Positions 49,860 through 57,978 of a stretch of DNA of 64,000 bases are shown here, in pieces. Source of the stretch: Streptomyces sp. T39 (GTDB taxonomy: Bacteria > Actinomycetota > Actinomycetes > Streptomycetales > Streptomycetaceae); assembly GCF_008042045.1 (NCBI RefSeq), contig NZ_RDBP01000059.1, positions 2,081 to 66,080 on the forward strand, read 5' to 3'. The position numbers and the translations under genes are program-made. Positions within the stretch are counted from its first letter, which is position 1, and each line of letters starts with the position of its first letter. The notes under the pieces were generated by a model that worked only from the letters and a program-made list of their open reading frames with translations, had not been told where the DNA came from and made no database searches.

Positions 49860-50117
49860 TCACTGCTGGTGTGGCCCTGGTGATCCGTTGTCTGCGAAGA
49901 GGAACGCCAGGGAGTACGGCAGCAGTCCCGGCCAGCCCCACACCTGTCCGGCGGTCCGCCCCAGGCTCTTCGGAGGGAACGCGATGCCGGTGACGGGGAC
50001 GACAGGCGCGGGGTGGCCGTCGCCCGGCTGCGGATCAGAGCGGCGGTGGTGCACCACGGGCAGAGGTGTCGGGGGCGTCGTGGTGCACTGCGGCCCTGCT
50101 GGTGCGGGGCTGGTCAT
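49860..50117 (-). CDS. Possible small protein downstream of the DUF4394 gene
   Basis: 85 codons from ATG 50117, starting nine bases after the DUF4394 stop in the same direction. The N-terminus is Pro/Thr-rich; the middle (VTGIAFPPKSLGRTAGQVWG, WPGLLPYSLAFLFADN) could be one membrane segment. No family recognised; the support is position and length only. Confidence 0.3.
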   Translation of the reverse strand: MTSPAPAGPQCTTTPPTPLPVVHHRRSDPQPGDGHPAPVVPVTGIAFPPKSLGRTAGQVWGWPGLLPYSLAFLFADNGSPGPHQQ

Positions 50118-50126
50118 AGCCGGTTC

Positions 50127-51011
50127 CTAGCGCTGGTCGAGCGGCAGCGCGAGGTCGGTGACCTGGCGGCCGGCGGGGAACGTGCCGACGAAGACGGTCT
50201 CGCCGTCGAGGACATTCACGGTGTAGAAGCGGTACCTGCCCGAGGTGTTGAGCGCGGCGAAGCCCTTGTTCTCGCCGGTGGACGCCTTGTAGTAGATGTC
50301 GAAGCCGGCCGAGGGGCCGGCGTCGACGCCGAGGCTGCCGGTGGGGGCGAGGGTGCCGGCGTTGGCCGGGGACTGCAGGGAGACGCGGTCGTTGGTGGTG
50401 TCGATGTCGAAGAGCGTGGTGGCCGTGGCGGTGTTGAGGTCGTTGTTGGTGTAGGCGGCGCCGGTGACGCCGAGCGCGGTGGAGGGCGGCGTGGTCGGGT
50501 TGGTGAGGGTGCCGTCGGCGGTGGTGGTGCGGGGGGCGGCGGGGTCGTCGATGTTGTGGCGCAGGTTCTGCCCGGTGTCGCTGATGACGCGCAGCCGGTT
50601 CGCGGCCGGGTTGAAGTCGACGCCGAAGTGGCGGCCGGTGAGGGCGACGGTCAGCTGCGAGACCTTGATGGCCCGGGCGTCGCTGTCGAGCGTGTAGACG
50701 CCGCCCTTGTCGCCGACGCCGTAGAGCTTGCCGTTCTGGACACGGAAGTCGATGCCGACGAGCTTGGTGTCACCGCGCAGGCCGCGGATGGTGCCGAAGC
50801 TCCACGTGGCGGACGGGTTGTCGACACGGAAGCCCACCAGGCGCTGGTCGGTGGTCAGCCCGACGCCGACCAGGGCTCCGTTGGCGGCGCGGCCCTGGGG
50901 CGCGAAAGAGCTGGGAGCGGCGGGGTCTGCGGCCGCCAGGGCAGGTGCGATCAGCGGCGCGGCAAGGGCGGCGGAGGCGGCAAGGATGCCCGCGACGAGA
51001 CGAGTACGCAC
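50127..51011 (-). CDS. Secreted DUF4394 protein
   Basis: 294 residues from GTG 51011. A signal peptide (VRTRLVAGILAASAALAAPL, cleavage near ALAAAD) precedes a beta-propeller-like domain of DUF4394: LVGVGLTTDQRLVGFRVDNP, TKLVGIDFRVQNGKLYGVGD, HFGVDFNPAANRLRVISDTG and QNLRHNIDDP. The function of the family is unknown; members are exported and may be cell-wall associated. The upstream region to 51308 holds no other gene. Confidence 0.85.
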   Translation of the reverse strand: MRTRLVAGILAASAALAAPLIAPALAAADPAAPSSFAPQGRAANGALVGVGLTTDQRLVGFRVDNPSATWSFGTIRGLRGDTKLVGIDFRVQNGKLYGVGDKGGVYTLDSDARAIKVSQLTVALTGRHFGVDFNPAANRLRVISDTGQNLRHNIDDPAAPRTTTADGTLTNPTTPPSTALGVTGAAYTNNDLNTATATTLFDIDTTNDRVSLQSPANAGTLAPTGSLGVDAGPSAGFDIYYKASTGENKGFAALNTSGRYRFYTVNVLDGETVFVGTFPAGRQVTDLALPLDQR

Positions 51012-51308
51012 GAAGGTGGCTCCGATCGAATCTGTGGCCCGCACCCGGGTCGGGGCGAATCCGCAGATCCTTCGACACGACGATGGCCCTGGATTGCACC
51101 GAAGGGGGACTGTCCTTCGGTTGGTCCACAAAAGTGCTATCGACGCGCCCTCCAACGGGTCATTTGCGGAGCAACGGATCACTTGCGGAGCGTCGAGCAC
51201 GCGGGCTCCCCCGCGCCGGTTCCGGGCCCGAGCGCCGCTGGGCGCAGACTCCGGGACTGCCGCGTTCCGGAGTCCGCGGACCGGTCCGCCGTTGGCACGG
51301 ACGGCGGT

Positions 51309-52235
51309 TCAGCCGAGGATTTCGGCGATGCCCTCGTGGTGGGAGGTGATGGCGAAGGCGGGAAACCGTGCCGTGAACTTCGAGGTGTCGAAGATGTTGT
51401 CACCTCGGTAGCGCGGTAGCAGCTCCTGGACCTCTTCGAGCTGACCGATGAAGCGGCCTCCGATCCTGAACGCGGCCAGTGGCAGCACCGTGTACCGGAT
51501 GCGGCGGCCGGTGACCTGTTCGGCCACGCGGATGATCTCGGCGTAGGTGGGGCGGTGCGGGTCGACGGGCAGGTGCCAGGTCTGACCGTAGGCGTCGGAG
51601 GTGTTGCCGATCAGGGCCATGGCCCGGCTGGCGTCGGGTGTCCAGATGAGGGACCGGGCGGTCTTTGCGCTGACGGGAACGAGTGGCCGCTTGCCGGCCT
51701 TGATCCGGTCGAAGACGAGCGAGTTGGTCAGGCTCTTGGTCTTGCCGGGGCCGTAGAACTCCGGCGCCCGGCAGATGACGGCGTCGACTGTTCCTGCGGT
51801 GATCGCATTCATCAGCATCGTCGCGATCTCGGCACGCACGCGGCCCTTGCGGCCGTTCGGTTCGAAGCTGGTCGCCTCGGTCTGCGGGGCTGTTGTACCC
51901 GGGTACATGTAGGTGTTGTCGAAGAACACGAGCTTGGTGCCGTACGTCGCGCAGGCGTCGATGACGTTGCGCATCATGGCGGGGAACTGCCTCTCCCACA
52001 GCTGCGAATCCATGGGCAGTCCCACAGTGAGGTAGGCGATCTCGCTGCCCTCGACGGCCCGGTGTGCGGCCTCCGGGTCCGTCAGATCGGCCTGAAGGAG
52101 CTGATCGGTGTCGTGGATCTTCGTTGGATTACGGCTGACCAGCCGGAGGTCGTGGGTGAAGCTGCGGTGCAGCTCGCGGGTGAGTTCTTCGCCGATGGGC
52201 CCGTTGGCGCCCAGAACCGTCTGCATGGAATTCAT
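51309..52235 (-). CDS. NmrA/SDR-a-type NAD(P)-binding protein
   Basis: 308 residues from ATG 52235 (ATG 52226 also possible). The Rossmann start TVLGANGPIGEELTRELHR is followed by LTDPEAAHRAVEGSEIAYLT, KLVFFDNTYMYPGTTAPQTE, CRAPEFYGPGKTKSLTNSLV and a C-terminal substrate domain (YAEIIRVAEQVTGRRIRYTV). The Tyr-Met-Tyr-Pro stretch takes the place of the usual YxxxK motif, so it may be an atypical or non-catalytic epimerase-like protein. It lies downstream of the quinone oxidoreductase gene in the same direction, 186 bases apart. Confidence 0.8.
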   Translation of the reverse strand: MNSMQTVLGANGPIGEELTRELHRSFTHDLRLVSRNPTKIHDTDQLLQADLTDPEAAHRAVEGSEIAYLTVGLPMDSQLWERQFPAMMRNVIDACATYGTKLVFFDNTYMYPGTTAPQTEATSFEPNGRKGRVRAEIATMLMNAITAGTVDAVICRAPEFYGPGKTKSLTNSLVFDRIKAGKRPLVPVSAKTARSLIWTPDASRAMALIGNTSDAYGQTWHLPVDPHRPTYAEIIRVAEQVTGRRIRYTVLPLAAFRIGGRFIGQLEEVQELLPRYRGDNIFDTSKFTARFPAFAITSHHEGIAEILG

Positions 52236-52421
52236 CTCTCTTTCGTGTCTGCTCGATCCCCGGCAGGCGCTTGAGGATCTTCAGGCCCGCAGTGACGGCG
52301 CGGGCCCGGCGTACGGGGTCGATCGCGTCGGGTGCTCCGGCGGGGATCACGCGCTCGATGGCGGTGGTCCGGGGCCGCCGGAGGCTGCGTGCGCCGTACG
52401 GAGCCTTCCCGGCACCCTCGA

Positions 52422-53390
52422 TCAGGCGTTTTCGTCATTGACGAGGAGGATCTTGCCGAGGTGGCCGCCGGCCTCCATCAGCCGGTGACCTTCGGCGGCG
52501 TCCGCCATCGGTACGGTCTGGTCGACAATCGGCTTGACCGTCCCGTTCTCGATCATCGGCCACACGTTCTTCTGCACCTCGGCCACGACCTCGGCCTTGT
52601 ACTCCTTCGAACGTGTCCGCAGCGTCGTCCCGTGCACCGACGCCCGCTTGAACACGATCTCCGCCAGGTCGAGCCGGCCCTCCAGGCCCTTCTGCAGACC
52701 GATCACGACCAGTCGGCCGTCGGCGGCGAGAGAGCGGACGTTGCGCTCCAAGTAGTCACCGCCCACGACGTCGAGGATGACGTCGTAGGGACCGTGCTCG
52801 GTGAAGTCCTCGGTCCGGTAGTCGATCGCCATGTCCGCGCCCAGCTCGCGGGCTTGGGCCGCCTTCTCCGCACCGCCCACCGTCGTCACCACACGGGCGG
52901 CGAGAGCCTTTGCGATCTGGATCGCCATCGTCCCCACACCACCGCCACCGCCGTGCACCAGGAGGGTCTCCCCTGCTTTCAAGCCCGCGGTCATGACGAT
53001 GTTCGACCAGACCGTCGCCGTCACCTCCGGCAGACCAGCCGCCGCCGTCAGCCCGACACCCTCCGGGACCGTGAGCAGCTGCCCCGCCGGAACGGCGACC
53101 TTCTGCGCGTATCCGCCACCCGTCAGCAGGGCGCAGACCTCGTCTCCCACCTGCCATCCGGTCACGCCCTCACCGATCGCGCCGATCCGGCCGGAGACCT
53201 CCAGGCCCGGGTACGGCGACCAGCCGGGCTGCAGCGGGTACAGCCCCCACCGCTGCATCACGTCCGCCCGGTTCAGGGCGCTGGCCACCACATCGACGAC
53301 CACCTCGCCCGCGGCAGGTGTCGGGTCCTCGACGTCCACCCACTGCAGAACCTCAGGACCACCATGCTCCGTGATCGACACAGCCTTCAC
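52422..53390 (-). CDS. NADPH:quinone oxidoreductase-like enzyme
   Basis: 322 residues from ATG 53390. Zinc-free MDR fold: GGPEVLQWVDVEDPTPAAGE, SALNRADVMQRWGLYP, PGLEVSGRIGAIGEGVTGWQ, VHGGGGGVGTMAIQIAKAL (NADPH loop) and HLGKILLVND at the end. These enzymes reduce quinones or enals with NADPH. An inverted repeat 70 bases upstream may bind its regulator. Probably expressed with the NmrA-like protein downstream as a redox-stress pair. Confidence 0.88.
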   Translation of the reverse strand: MKAVSITEHGGPEVLQWVDVEDPTPAAGEVVVDVVASALNRADVMQRWGLYPLQPGWSPYPGLEVSGRIGAIGEGVTGWQVGDEVCALLTGGGYAQKVAVPAGQLLTVPEGVGLTAAAGLPEVTATVWSNIVMTAGLKAGETLLVHGGGGGVGTMAIQIAKALAARVVTTVGGAEKAAQARELGADMAIDYRTEDFTEHGPYDVILDVVGGDYLERNVRSLAADGRLVVIGLQKGLEGRLDLAEIVFKRASVHGTTLRTRSKEYKAEVVAEVQKNVWPMIENGTVKPIVDQTVPMADAAEGHRLMEAGGHLGKILLVNDENA

Positions 53391-53458
53391 GACGACTCCG
53401 TTCCCAAAAGCGAAATGAGGAACTCTCGCGATCCGGGAGGCCGGATCACCGCGAGCTC

Positions 53459-53479
53459 AATGTGTACACCACTCACATT
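53459..53479. promoter_or_regulatory. Putative operator upstream of the oxidoreductase
   Basis: AATGTG and CACATT arms separated by nine bases, including a GTGTACAC palindrome, about 70 bases before ATG 53390. Confidence 0.45.
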
Positions 53480-53863
53480 ACCCGACGGAAGTAAGCACCG
53501 CAAACATCCGGAAGGCTCCGACTCCCTGAACCGATCATCGGCCGCCCCCCGGGTATCGCGCCTCCCGTAGCGACCTTCACCGAGGAAGCAGAAGGCGGCA
53601 CGCGGCCGGCACGCGGGCCACGTCCTCGTCGCGCCGCGGCCGCGGTCGGGAAGGCTCCGCCCGAGGGCCTCGGGAATCGGCACTCGGCGTTCTGGCGCCG
53701 CGAGCAGAGCGGGAAGGGCCGCGCCGGCCCGTGGCAGGCGTGTCGGGGAACCGACGGGCCGGCTGCTTTCCGATCCGCGGGCGGCAGCAGACATGGCGCG
53801 GCGCTCCCGGCCGTCCGCGGCCGCAAGGGGCCGGCAGGCCGCCCGTTGTTCCTGATGTGCAAT
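53480..53863. other. Intergenic DNA without a gene
   Basis: Only Arg/Pro/Gly-rich shadow frames. Nothing supported. Confidence 0.5.
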
Positions 53864-53905
53864 GACACCCTGCACCTCCTCGTCCCAGGGGAGGTGCAGG
53901 GTGTC
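53864..53905 (-). terminator. Terminator of the MMPL gene
   Basis: A perfect 16-bp stem (GACACCCTGCACCTCC and its complement) with a 10-base loop, 61 bases downstream of the MMPL stop at 53966. Confidence 0.85.
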
Positions 53906-53965
53906 GTGTCCGGGGCCGTCCACGCCACCCGAACGTCGACGGGCCCGGAGTTCGGCGTGGGTCCG

Positions 53966-56194
53966 TCAGACCCGGGTGGCCGTCTTCCGGCGCGGGGCCT
54001 CCTCCTCGGTTCGCGGGTGCGCGGCCTGCTGGGGCGGAGCGGGGGCGGGCAGACGCGCGCCCTCGATGTCGACGTCCGGGAGGATTCGGTCGAGCCGGCG
54101 GGGCATGCTCCATGCGCGTCGTCCGAGCAGGGCCATGGCGGCAGGCACGAGCGTCATGCGGACGACGAAGGCGTCGACGAACACGCCGAAGGCGAGTGAG
54201 AATCCGATGGCCTTGACGATCGGATCCTCGTTGAAGACGAAGCCGCCGAAGACCGCGACCATGATCAGTGCGGCGGCCAGGACGACTCTCGCACTGCTGG
54301 AGACACCCTGGGCGATGGCCTCGGCCGCGTCCTGGCTGTGCTCGTAGTGCTCGCGCATCCGGCTGACGAGGAACACCTCGTAGTCCATGGCCAGGCCGAA
54401 GAGCACGCCGGTGAGCAGGATCGGGAGGAAGCTGGTGACCGGTCCGACTGCTGACACGTCGAGCAGGCCGTTCAGGTGGCCCTCCTGGAAGACCCAGACG
54501 GAGGCGCCCAGGCTCGCACCGACCGAGAGGAGGAATCCGAGTGCCGCCTTGAGGGGCACGAGGACCGACCGGAAGGCGATGGCCAGCAGGACCAGAGCGA
54601 GCAGGACGATGACGCCGATGAACAGGGGCAGTGCGTCACCGAGCTTGTCGGCGACATCGATCGCCATGGCCGTCTGGCCGGTGACGTAGAGGTCTCCGCC
54701 CGCGTCGGCGACCTGGGGCGCCTGATCGCGCATGCGATGGACCAGGTCGGTGGTGGCTTCCGCGTCAGGACTCGACTTCGGCATCACGGCCATGACCACG
54801 ACGTCGCCGGAGGGGCTGGGCACGGGAGGCGATACGGCGGCCACGTTCCCGTCGGCGACCAGGGTGCCGCGCAGTTGGGCCACGGCGACCTGCCGCTGGT
54901 CCTGCGGGATCCTCTCGGTGTCGACGACGGTGACGAGGGTGGCGTTGAAGCCGGGACCGAAGCCCTCGCTGAGCAGGTCGTAGCTCTTGTGCTGGGTGCT
55001 GGCCTCGGGCTGGGCGGCGTAGCTGGGCAGGCCCAGGCGCAGGTCCTTGGCGGGCAGGGCGAGAGCCAGCAGGCCCAGGATGCCGGCGACCAGGACGACG
55101 GCCGGCGTGCGGGTGACGCCGCGAGCCCAGGCCAGGCCCCAGGAGCCGGGAGCGCGGTTCCTGCGCTCGCTCTTCTGCTTGGCGGTGCGCGGGCGCATCC
55201 GTTCGCCGAACACTCCGAGGACGGCCGGGAGGAGGCTGATGGCGACCAGAACGGCGATCAGGACGGTTCCGGCTCCGGCCAGGCCCATGATGGTGAGGAA
55301 CGGGATGCCGGTGACGGCCAGCGCGGCGAGTGCGATGACGACCGTGGCGCCGGCGAAGACGACGGCGCTGCCGGCGGTGGCGGTGGCGCGTGCGATCGAC
55401 TCCTCCCAGTCGGCGTCGGGGTCGGCGAGCTGTTCACGGTGCCGGGAGATGACGAACAGGGCGTAGTCGATGCCGACGGCGAGGCCGATCATCAGGGCCA
55501 GTACGGTCGCGGTACCGGTCATCTCCACGAAGCCGGAGACGAACATCGTGCCGAGCAGGCCGATGGCGACGCCGACGAGGGCGGTCAGCAGCGGCAGTCC
55601 GGCCGCGACGACGGAGCCCAGTGCGACGGCGAGGATCACGAAGGCGATGACGACGCCGACGAGTTCGGCCACGCCTCCGGCTTCGGTCTGCGGGAGCATG
55701 GCGGAGCCGCCCAGTTCGACCTGCATGCCGATTTCACGGAGGGGCTCGACCGCGGCGGCGAGTTCTTCCTTGGCTTCCTCCGTCACCTCGGGGGCTTCGT
55801 CCGTGAACCGGACGTCGGAGTAGGCGATGGTCCGGTCGGCCGAGACCGCGCCGACCTCGGCCGGCTGGGACACGTCGATGACGCCGTCCACGGTCGCGGC
55901 CTCGCGCAGAACGCTGCCGAGCGCCTTCTGCTGCGCCGGCTCCGTGACGGTCCTGCCCTCGGGAGCGGCGACCACGATGCGCACGACACCGCCGGCGGCG
56001 GGCGGGAACTTCTCCTTGAGAAGGTCCTGGGCCTCCTGCGCCTCGACGCCGGGGATCGTGAACTGCGTGGACGTCTTTCCGTGCAGGGTCGCTCCCAGTC
56101 CGCCGACGACGGCGAGCAGGAGTATCCAGGTCGCGATCACCCAGCGGCGTCGGCGAACCATCCAGCGCGCCCAGGCGTACAGGCGTGAGGCCAT
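53966..56194 (-). CDS. MMPL/RND-family exporter
   Basis: 742 residues from ATG 56194. Two MMPL halves, each an N-terminal helix, a soluble porter loop and a block of five spans. Visible features: RRRWVIATWILLLAVVGGLG; GVVIAFVILAVALGSVVAAG; MIGLAVGIDYALFVISRHRE (GxxxDY motif of half one); FIGVIVLLALVLLAIAFRSV; and LFGLAMDYEVFLVSRMREHY (GxxxDY-like proton-relay site of half two). It exports lipids, drugs or pigments by proton antiport in the inner membrane. A divergent TetR gene and a palindrome lie upstream, the standard layout for inducible efflux. Confidence 0.9.
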   Translation of the reverse strand: MASRLYAWARWMVRRRRWVIATWILLLAVVGGLGATLHGKTSTQFTIPGVEAQEAQDLLKEKFPPAAGGVVRIVVAAPEGRTVTEPAQQKALGSVLREAATVDGVIDVSQPAEVGAVSADRTIAYSDVRFTDEAPEVTEEAKEELAAAVEPLREIGMQVELGGSAMLPQTEAGGVAELVGVVIAFVILAVALGSVVAAGLPLLTALVGVAIGLLGTMFVSGFVEMTGTATVLALMIGLAVGIDYALFVISRHREQLADPDADWEESIARATATAGSAVVFAGATVVIALAALAVTGIPFLTIMGLAGAGTVLIAVLVAISLLPAVLGVFGERMRPRTAKQKSERRNRAPGSWGLAWARGVTRTPAVVLVAGILGLLALALPAKDLRLGLPSYAAQPEASTQHKSYDLLSEGFGPGFNATLVTVVDTERIPQDQRQVAVAQLRGTLVADGNVAAVSPPVPSPSGDVVVMAVMPKSSPDAEATTDLVHRMRDQAPQVADAGGDLYVTGQTAMAIDVADKLGDALPLFIGVIVLLALVLLAIAFRSVLVPLKAALGFLLSVGASLGASVWVFQEGHLNGLLDVSAVGPVTSFLPILLTGVLFGLAMDYEVFLVSRMREHYEHSQDAAEAIAQGVSSSARVVLAAALIMVAVFGGFVFNEDPIVKAIGFSLAFGVFVDAFVVRMTLVPAAMALLGRRAWSMPRRLDRILPDVDIEGARLPAPAPPQQAAHPRTEEEAPRRKTATRV

Positions 56195-56306
56195 CGAACC
56201 ATTCCTAACCGGTCAATACCCTGACCAAGAGGAAGCCAGGGTGCGAAAGCATGGTGGACGGGGCGGAACGGCATACCTCCACCCCGCATTGCACAGTAAC
56301 GCATTT

Positions 56307-56322
56307 TTACAGTCGACTGTAA
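56307..56322. promoter_or_regulatory. 16-bp palindromic operator between MMPL and tetR
   Basis: TTACAGTCGACTGTAA is a perfect palindrome 30 bases before the tetR ATG; a half-like ACAGTAA lies at about 56293. Confidence 0.75.
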
Positions 56323-56351
56323 TTTAGCCGCCGGTGGTAAACTCTTGCCTC

Positions 56352-56921
56352 ATGACCGGTGACAGCCTCAGGGAACGCAGCAAGGCGCGGCGCAGGGAAG
56401 CGATCCTGACCGCCGCCTACGAGCTGTTCGCCGAACGGGGCTTCGACGCCACGAGCATCGCCGACATCGCGGAGGCGGCCGAGGTCTCACCGCGCACGGT
56501 CACGCTGTACTTCCCGACCAAGCTCGAGCTCGCGATGGAGCACTTCAACGCGTTCGTCGACCAGCTCGCCTCAGCGCTGCACGCCAGGCCCGCGGGCCAG
56601 GGCATCCTCGACACCGTGGAACAGTGGATGCGCGAACAGGCCGACTCCCAGGACGAGTTCGACGAGCTCTACGATCAGATGCTCCAGGCGAACCCCCAGC
56701 TCAAGGGACTCTGCCGGGGACGGCTGACCGACGTCGTCCAGGACGGCGCCCGGCTTCTCGCCGAAGAGCAGGGCTGGCGACCCGACGACTTCGCTCCGCG
56801 CATCCTGGCGGCCACGGTGGCAAGCGTGATCAGCGAGCTGACCCACCAGTCCGATCCGGGGGACCTGGAGACCGCCATGACCTTCATCCGCGCCGCGGCC
56901 GCCACCCTGCAGCCCGGCTGA
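56352..56921 (+). CDS. TetR-family repressor of the MMPL exporter
   Basis: 189 residues from ATG 56352. The HTH is REAILTAAYELFAERGFDAT, SIADIAEAAEVSPRTVTLYF, PTKLEL, followed by a helical ligand domain (MREQADSQDEFDELYDQMLQ, AATVASVISELTHQSDPGDL). It is divergent from the exporter with a perfect palindrome between, so it is predicted to repress both genes until a substrate of the pump binds. Confidence 0.88.
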   Translation: MTGDSLRERSKARRREAILTAAYELFAERGFDATSIADIAEAAEVSPRTVTLYFPTKLELAMEHFNAFVDQLASALHARPAGQGILDTVEQWMREQADSQDEFDELYDQMLQANPQLKGLCRGRLTDVVQDGARLLAEEQGWRPDDFAPRILAATVASVISELTHQSDPGDLETAMTFIRAAAATLQPG

Positions 56922-57000
56922 TCCGGCCCCCAGCCCTCAGGAACGCCGCGGCCGGCCGGCCCACGCCACAGGGAGGGCCGCGTTCGGCCTCCCGCAGTCA

Positions 57001-57126
57001 GCGGATGCCGCGCTCCAGGCAGACAGTGCCGACGAGTTCGGCGATCACGTCGTGGTCACCGTGCCTGGCGGGGCCCTCGGCGCGGCAGCGGTCGGCCTCG
57101 ACGTCGGCGCCCAACTCGGGCGCCCG
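57001..57126 (-). pseudogene. 3' fragment of an unidentified gene
   Basis: Leftward frame PELGADVEADRCRAEGPARH, DHDVIAELVGTVCLERGIR and stop at 57001. It has the look of a regulator C-terminus. No start; it is just downstream of the next TetR gene and may be a relic of its neighbour. Confidence 0.35.
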
Positions 57127-57165
57127 CTCAGTCCTCCGCGGGCCGCCGGCCGTACCGACGATGCG

Positions 57166-57792
57166 TCAGGGCTGCGCTTCGATCTGCACGCCCACCGTCA
57201 TGCGTGTCATGGCGCAGTACCGCTCCGCCAGTTGCCGCGGACTGTGTTCTCCCCTGGCGCGGTACCACTGGGAGACACCTGTGCACATGGTCACGATGGC
57301 CCTGCTGACGTCTCGCGGGTACGGGGTGGTGAAGACCTTCTGCGCGACACCGTCCCCGACCACCTGGTCCATCAGCCGCTGCTGCCGGTCTCGCGCCCCG
57401 ATGTACGTGGTGCGTGCCTCTCCGGTGAGGCTGCGGATCTCGCTGTAGGCGATGAAGGCGAGGTCCCTGCGGTGTGCGTGGAACAGTACGAGGCACTCCA
57501 CGAGCAGGTCCAGGCGTCGCTGCACGTCGTCGCCGGCTTCCTCGAGGGCTGCGGTGCTGCGCTCCCACAGGTCGTCCATGGCGTGGGAGACGATCGCGAC
57601 GAGCAGAGCCTGCTTCGACGGGTAGTGGTAGTAGAGCCCCGGCACCGAGAGTTCCGCGCGCGTGGCGACTTGGCGGATCGAGGTGCCGTGGTAGCCGTGC
57701 TCCACGAAGCAGGCAAGTGCGGTGCGGAGGATCGGCGGCAGGGGGTTGCTCGAGTACGACCTCCAGCCCGCCCTGGCTTGAGTGTTCGCCAC
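57166..57792 (-). CDS. TetR-family regulator of the acyl-CoA operon
   Basis: 208 residues from GTG 57792. The HTH is ILRTALACFVEHGYHGTSIR, QVATRAELSVPGLYYHYPSK. The C-terminal domain (LVECLVLFHAHRRDLAFIAY, SEIRSLTGEARTTYIGARDR, VTMCTGVSQWYRARGEHSP) matches TetR regulators of fatty-acid and acyl-CoA genes (KstR2/FadR-like TetR_C group). It is divergent from an acyl-CoA ligase gene with a 20-bp palindrome between, so the operon is likely derepressed by an acyl-CoA. Confidence 0.87.
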   Translation of the reverse strand: MANTQARAGWRSYSSNPLPPILRTALACFVEHGYHGTSIRQVATRAELSVPGLYYHYPSKQALLVAIVSHAMDDLWERSTAALEEAGDDVQRRLDLLVECLVLFHAHRRDLAFIAYSEIRSLTGEARTTYIGARDRQQRLMDQVVGDGVAQKVFTTPYPRDVSRAIVTMCTGVSQWYRARGEHSPRQLAERYCAMTRMTVGVQIEAQP

Positions 57793-57899
57793 AGTGCTCC
57801 TCTCCCCCGGATCTTCGCCGTGTCGGCACAGTATGCAGCGTCGGCACGCTCCGCCCTGCGGCAGACCTCTTGACATGCCTCGGCGCCACCCCTTCACTT

Positions 57900-57936
57900 T
57901 ACCGAGCGATCGCTCGGTAGCCGAGCGACCGCTCGG
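57900..57936. promoter_or_regulatory. Double palindromic operator of the acyl-CoA operon
   Basis: TACCGAGCGATCGCTCGGTA (57900-57919) is a perfect 20-base palindrome. CCGAGCGACCGCTCGG at 57921-57936 repeats it with one central base pair changed. Both lie 43-79 bases before ATG 57979. Confidence 0.85.
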
Positions 57937-57978
57937 TATCCATGCGTCCGAGGTCAGTGTGGACGGGAAGGACAGCAC

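Noticed and set aside
52236-52421. Small leftward frame (AGAPDAIDPVRRARAVTAGL) between the NmrA-like and oxidoreductase genes
   Set aside because: It has no ribosome site and no recognised family; it may be a remnant, but evidence is too thin.
54476-56188. Rightward 570-codon frame opposite the MMPL gene
   Set aside because: Asp/Gly/Gln-rich shadow frame of a transporter with clear transmembrane segments.
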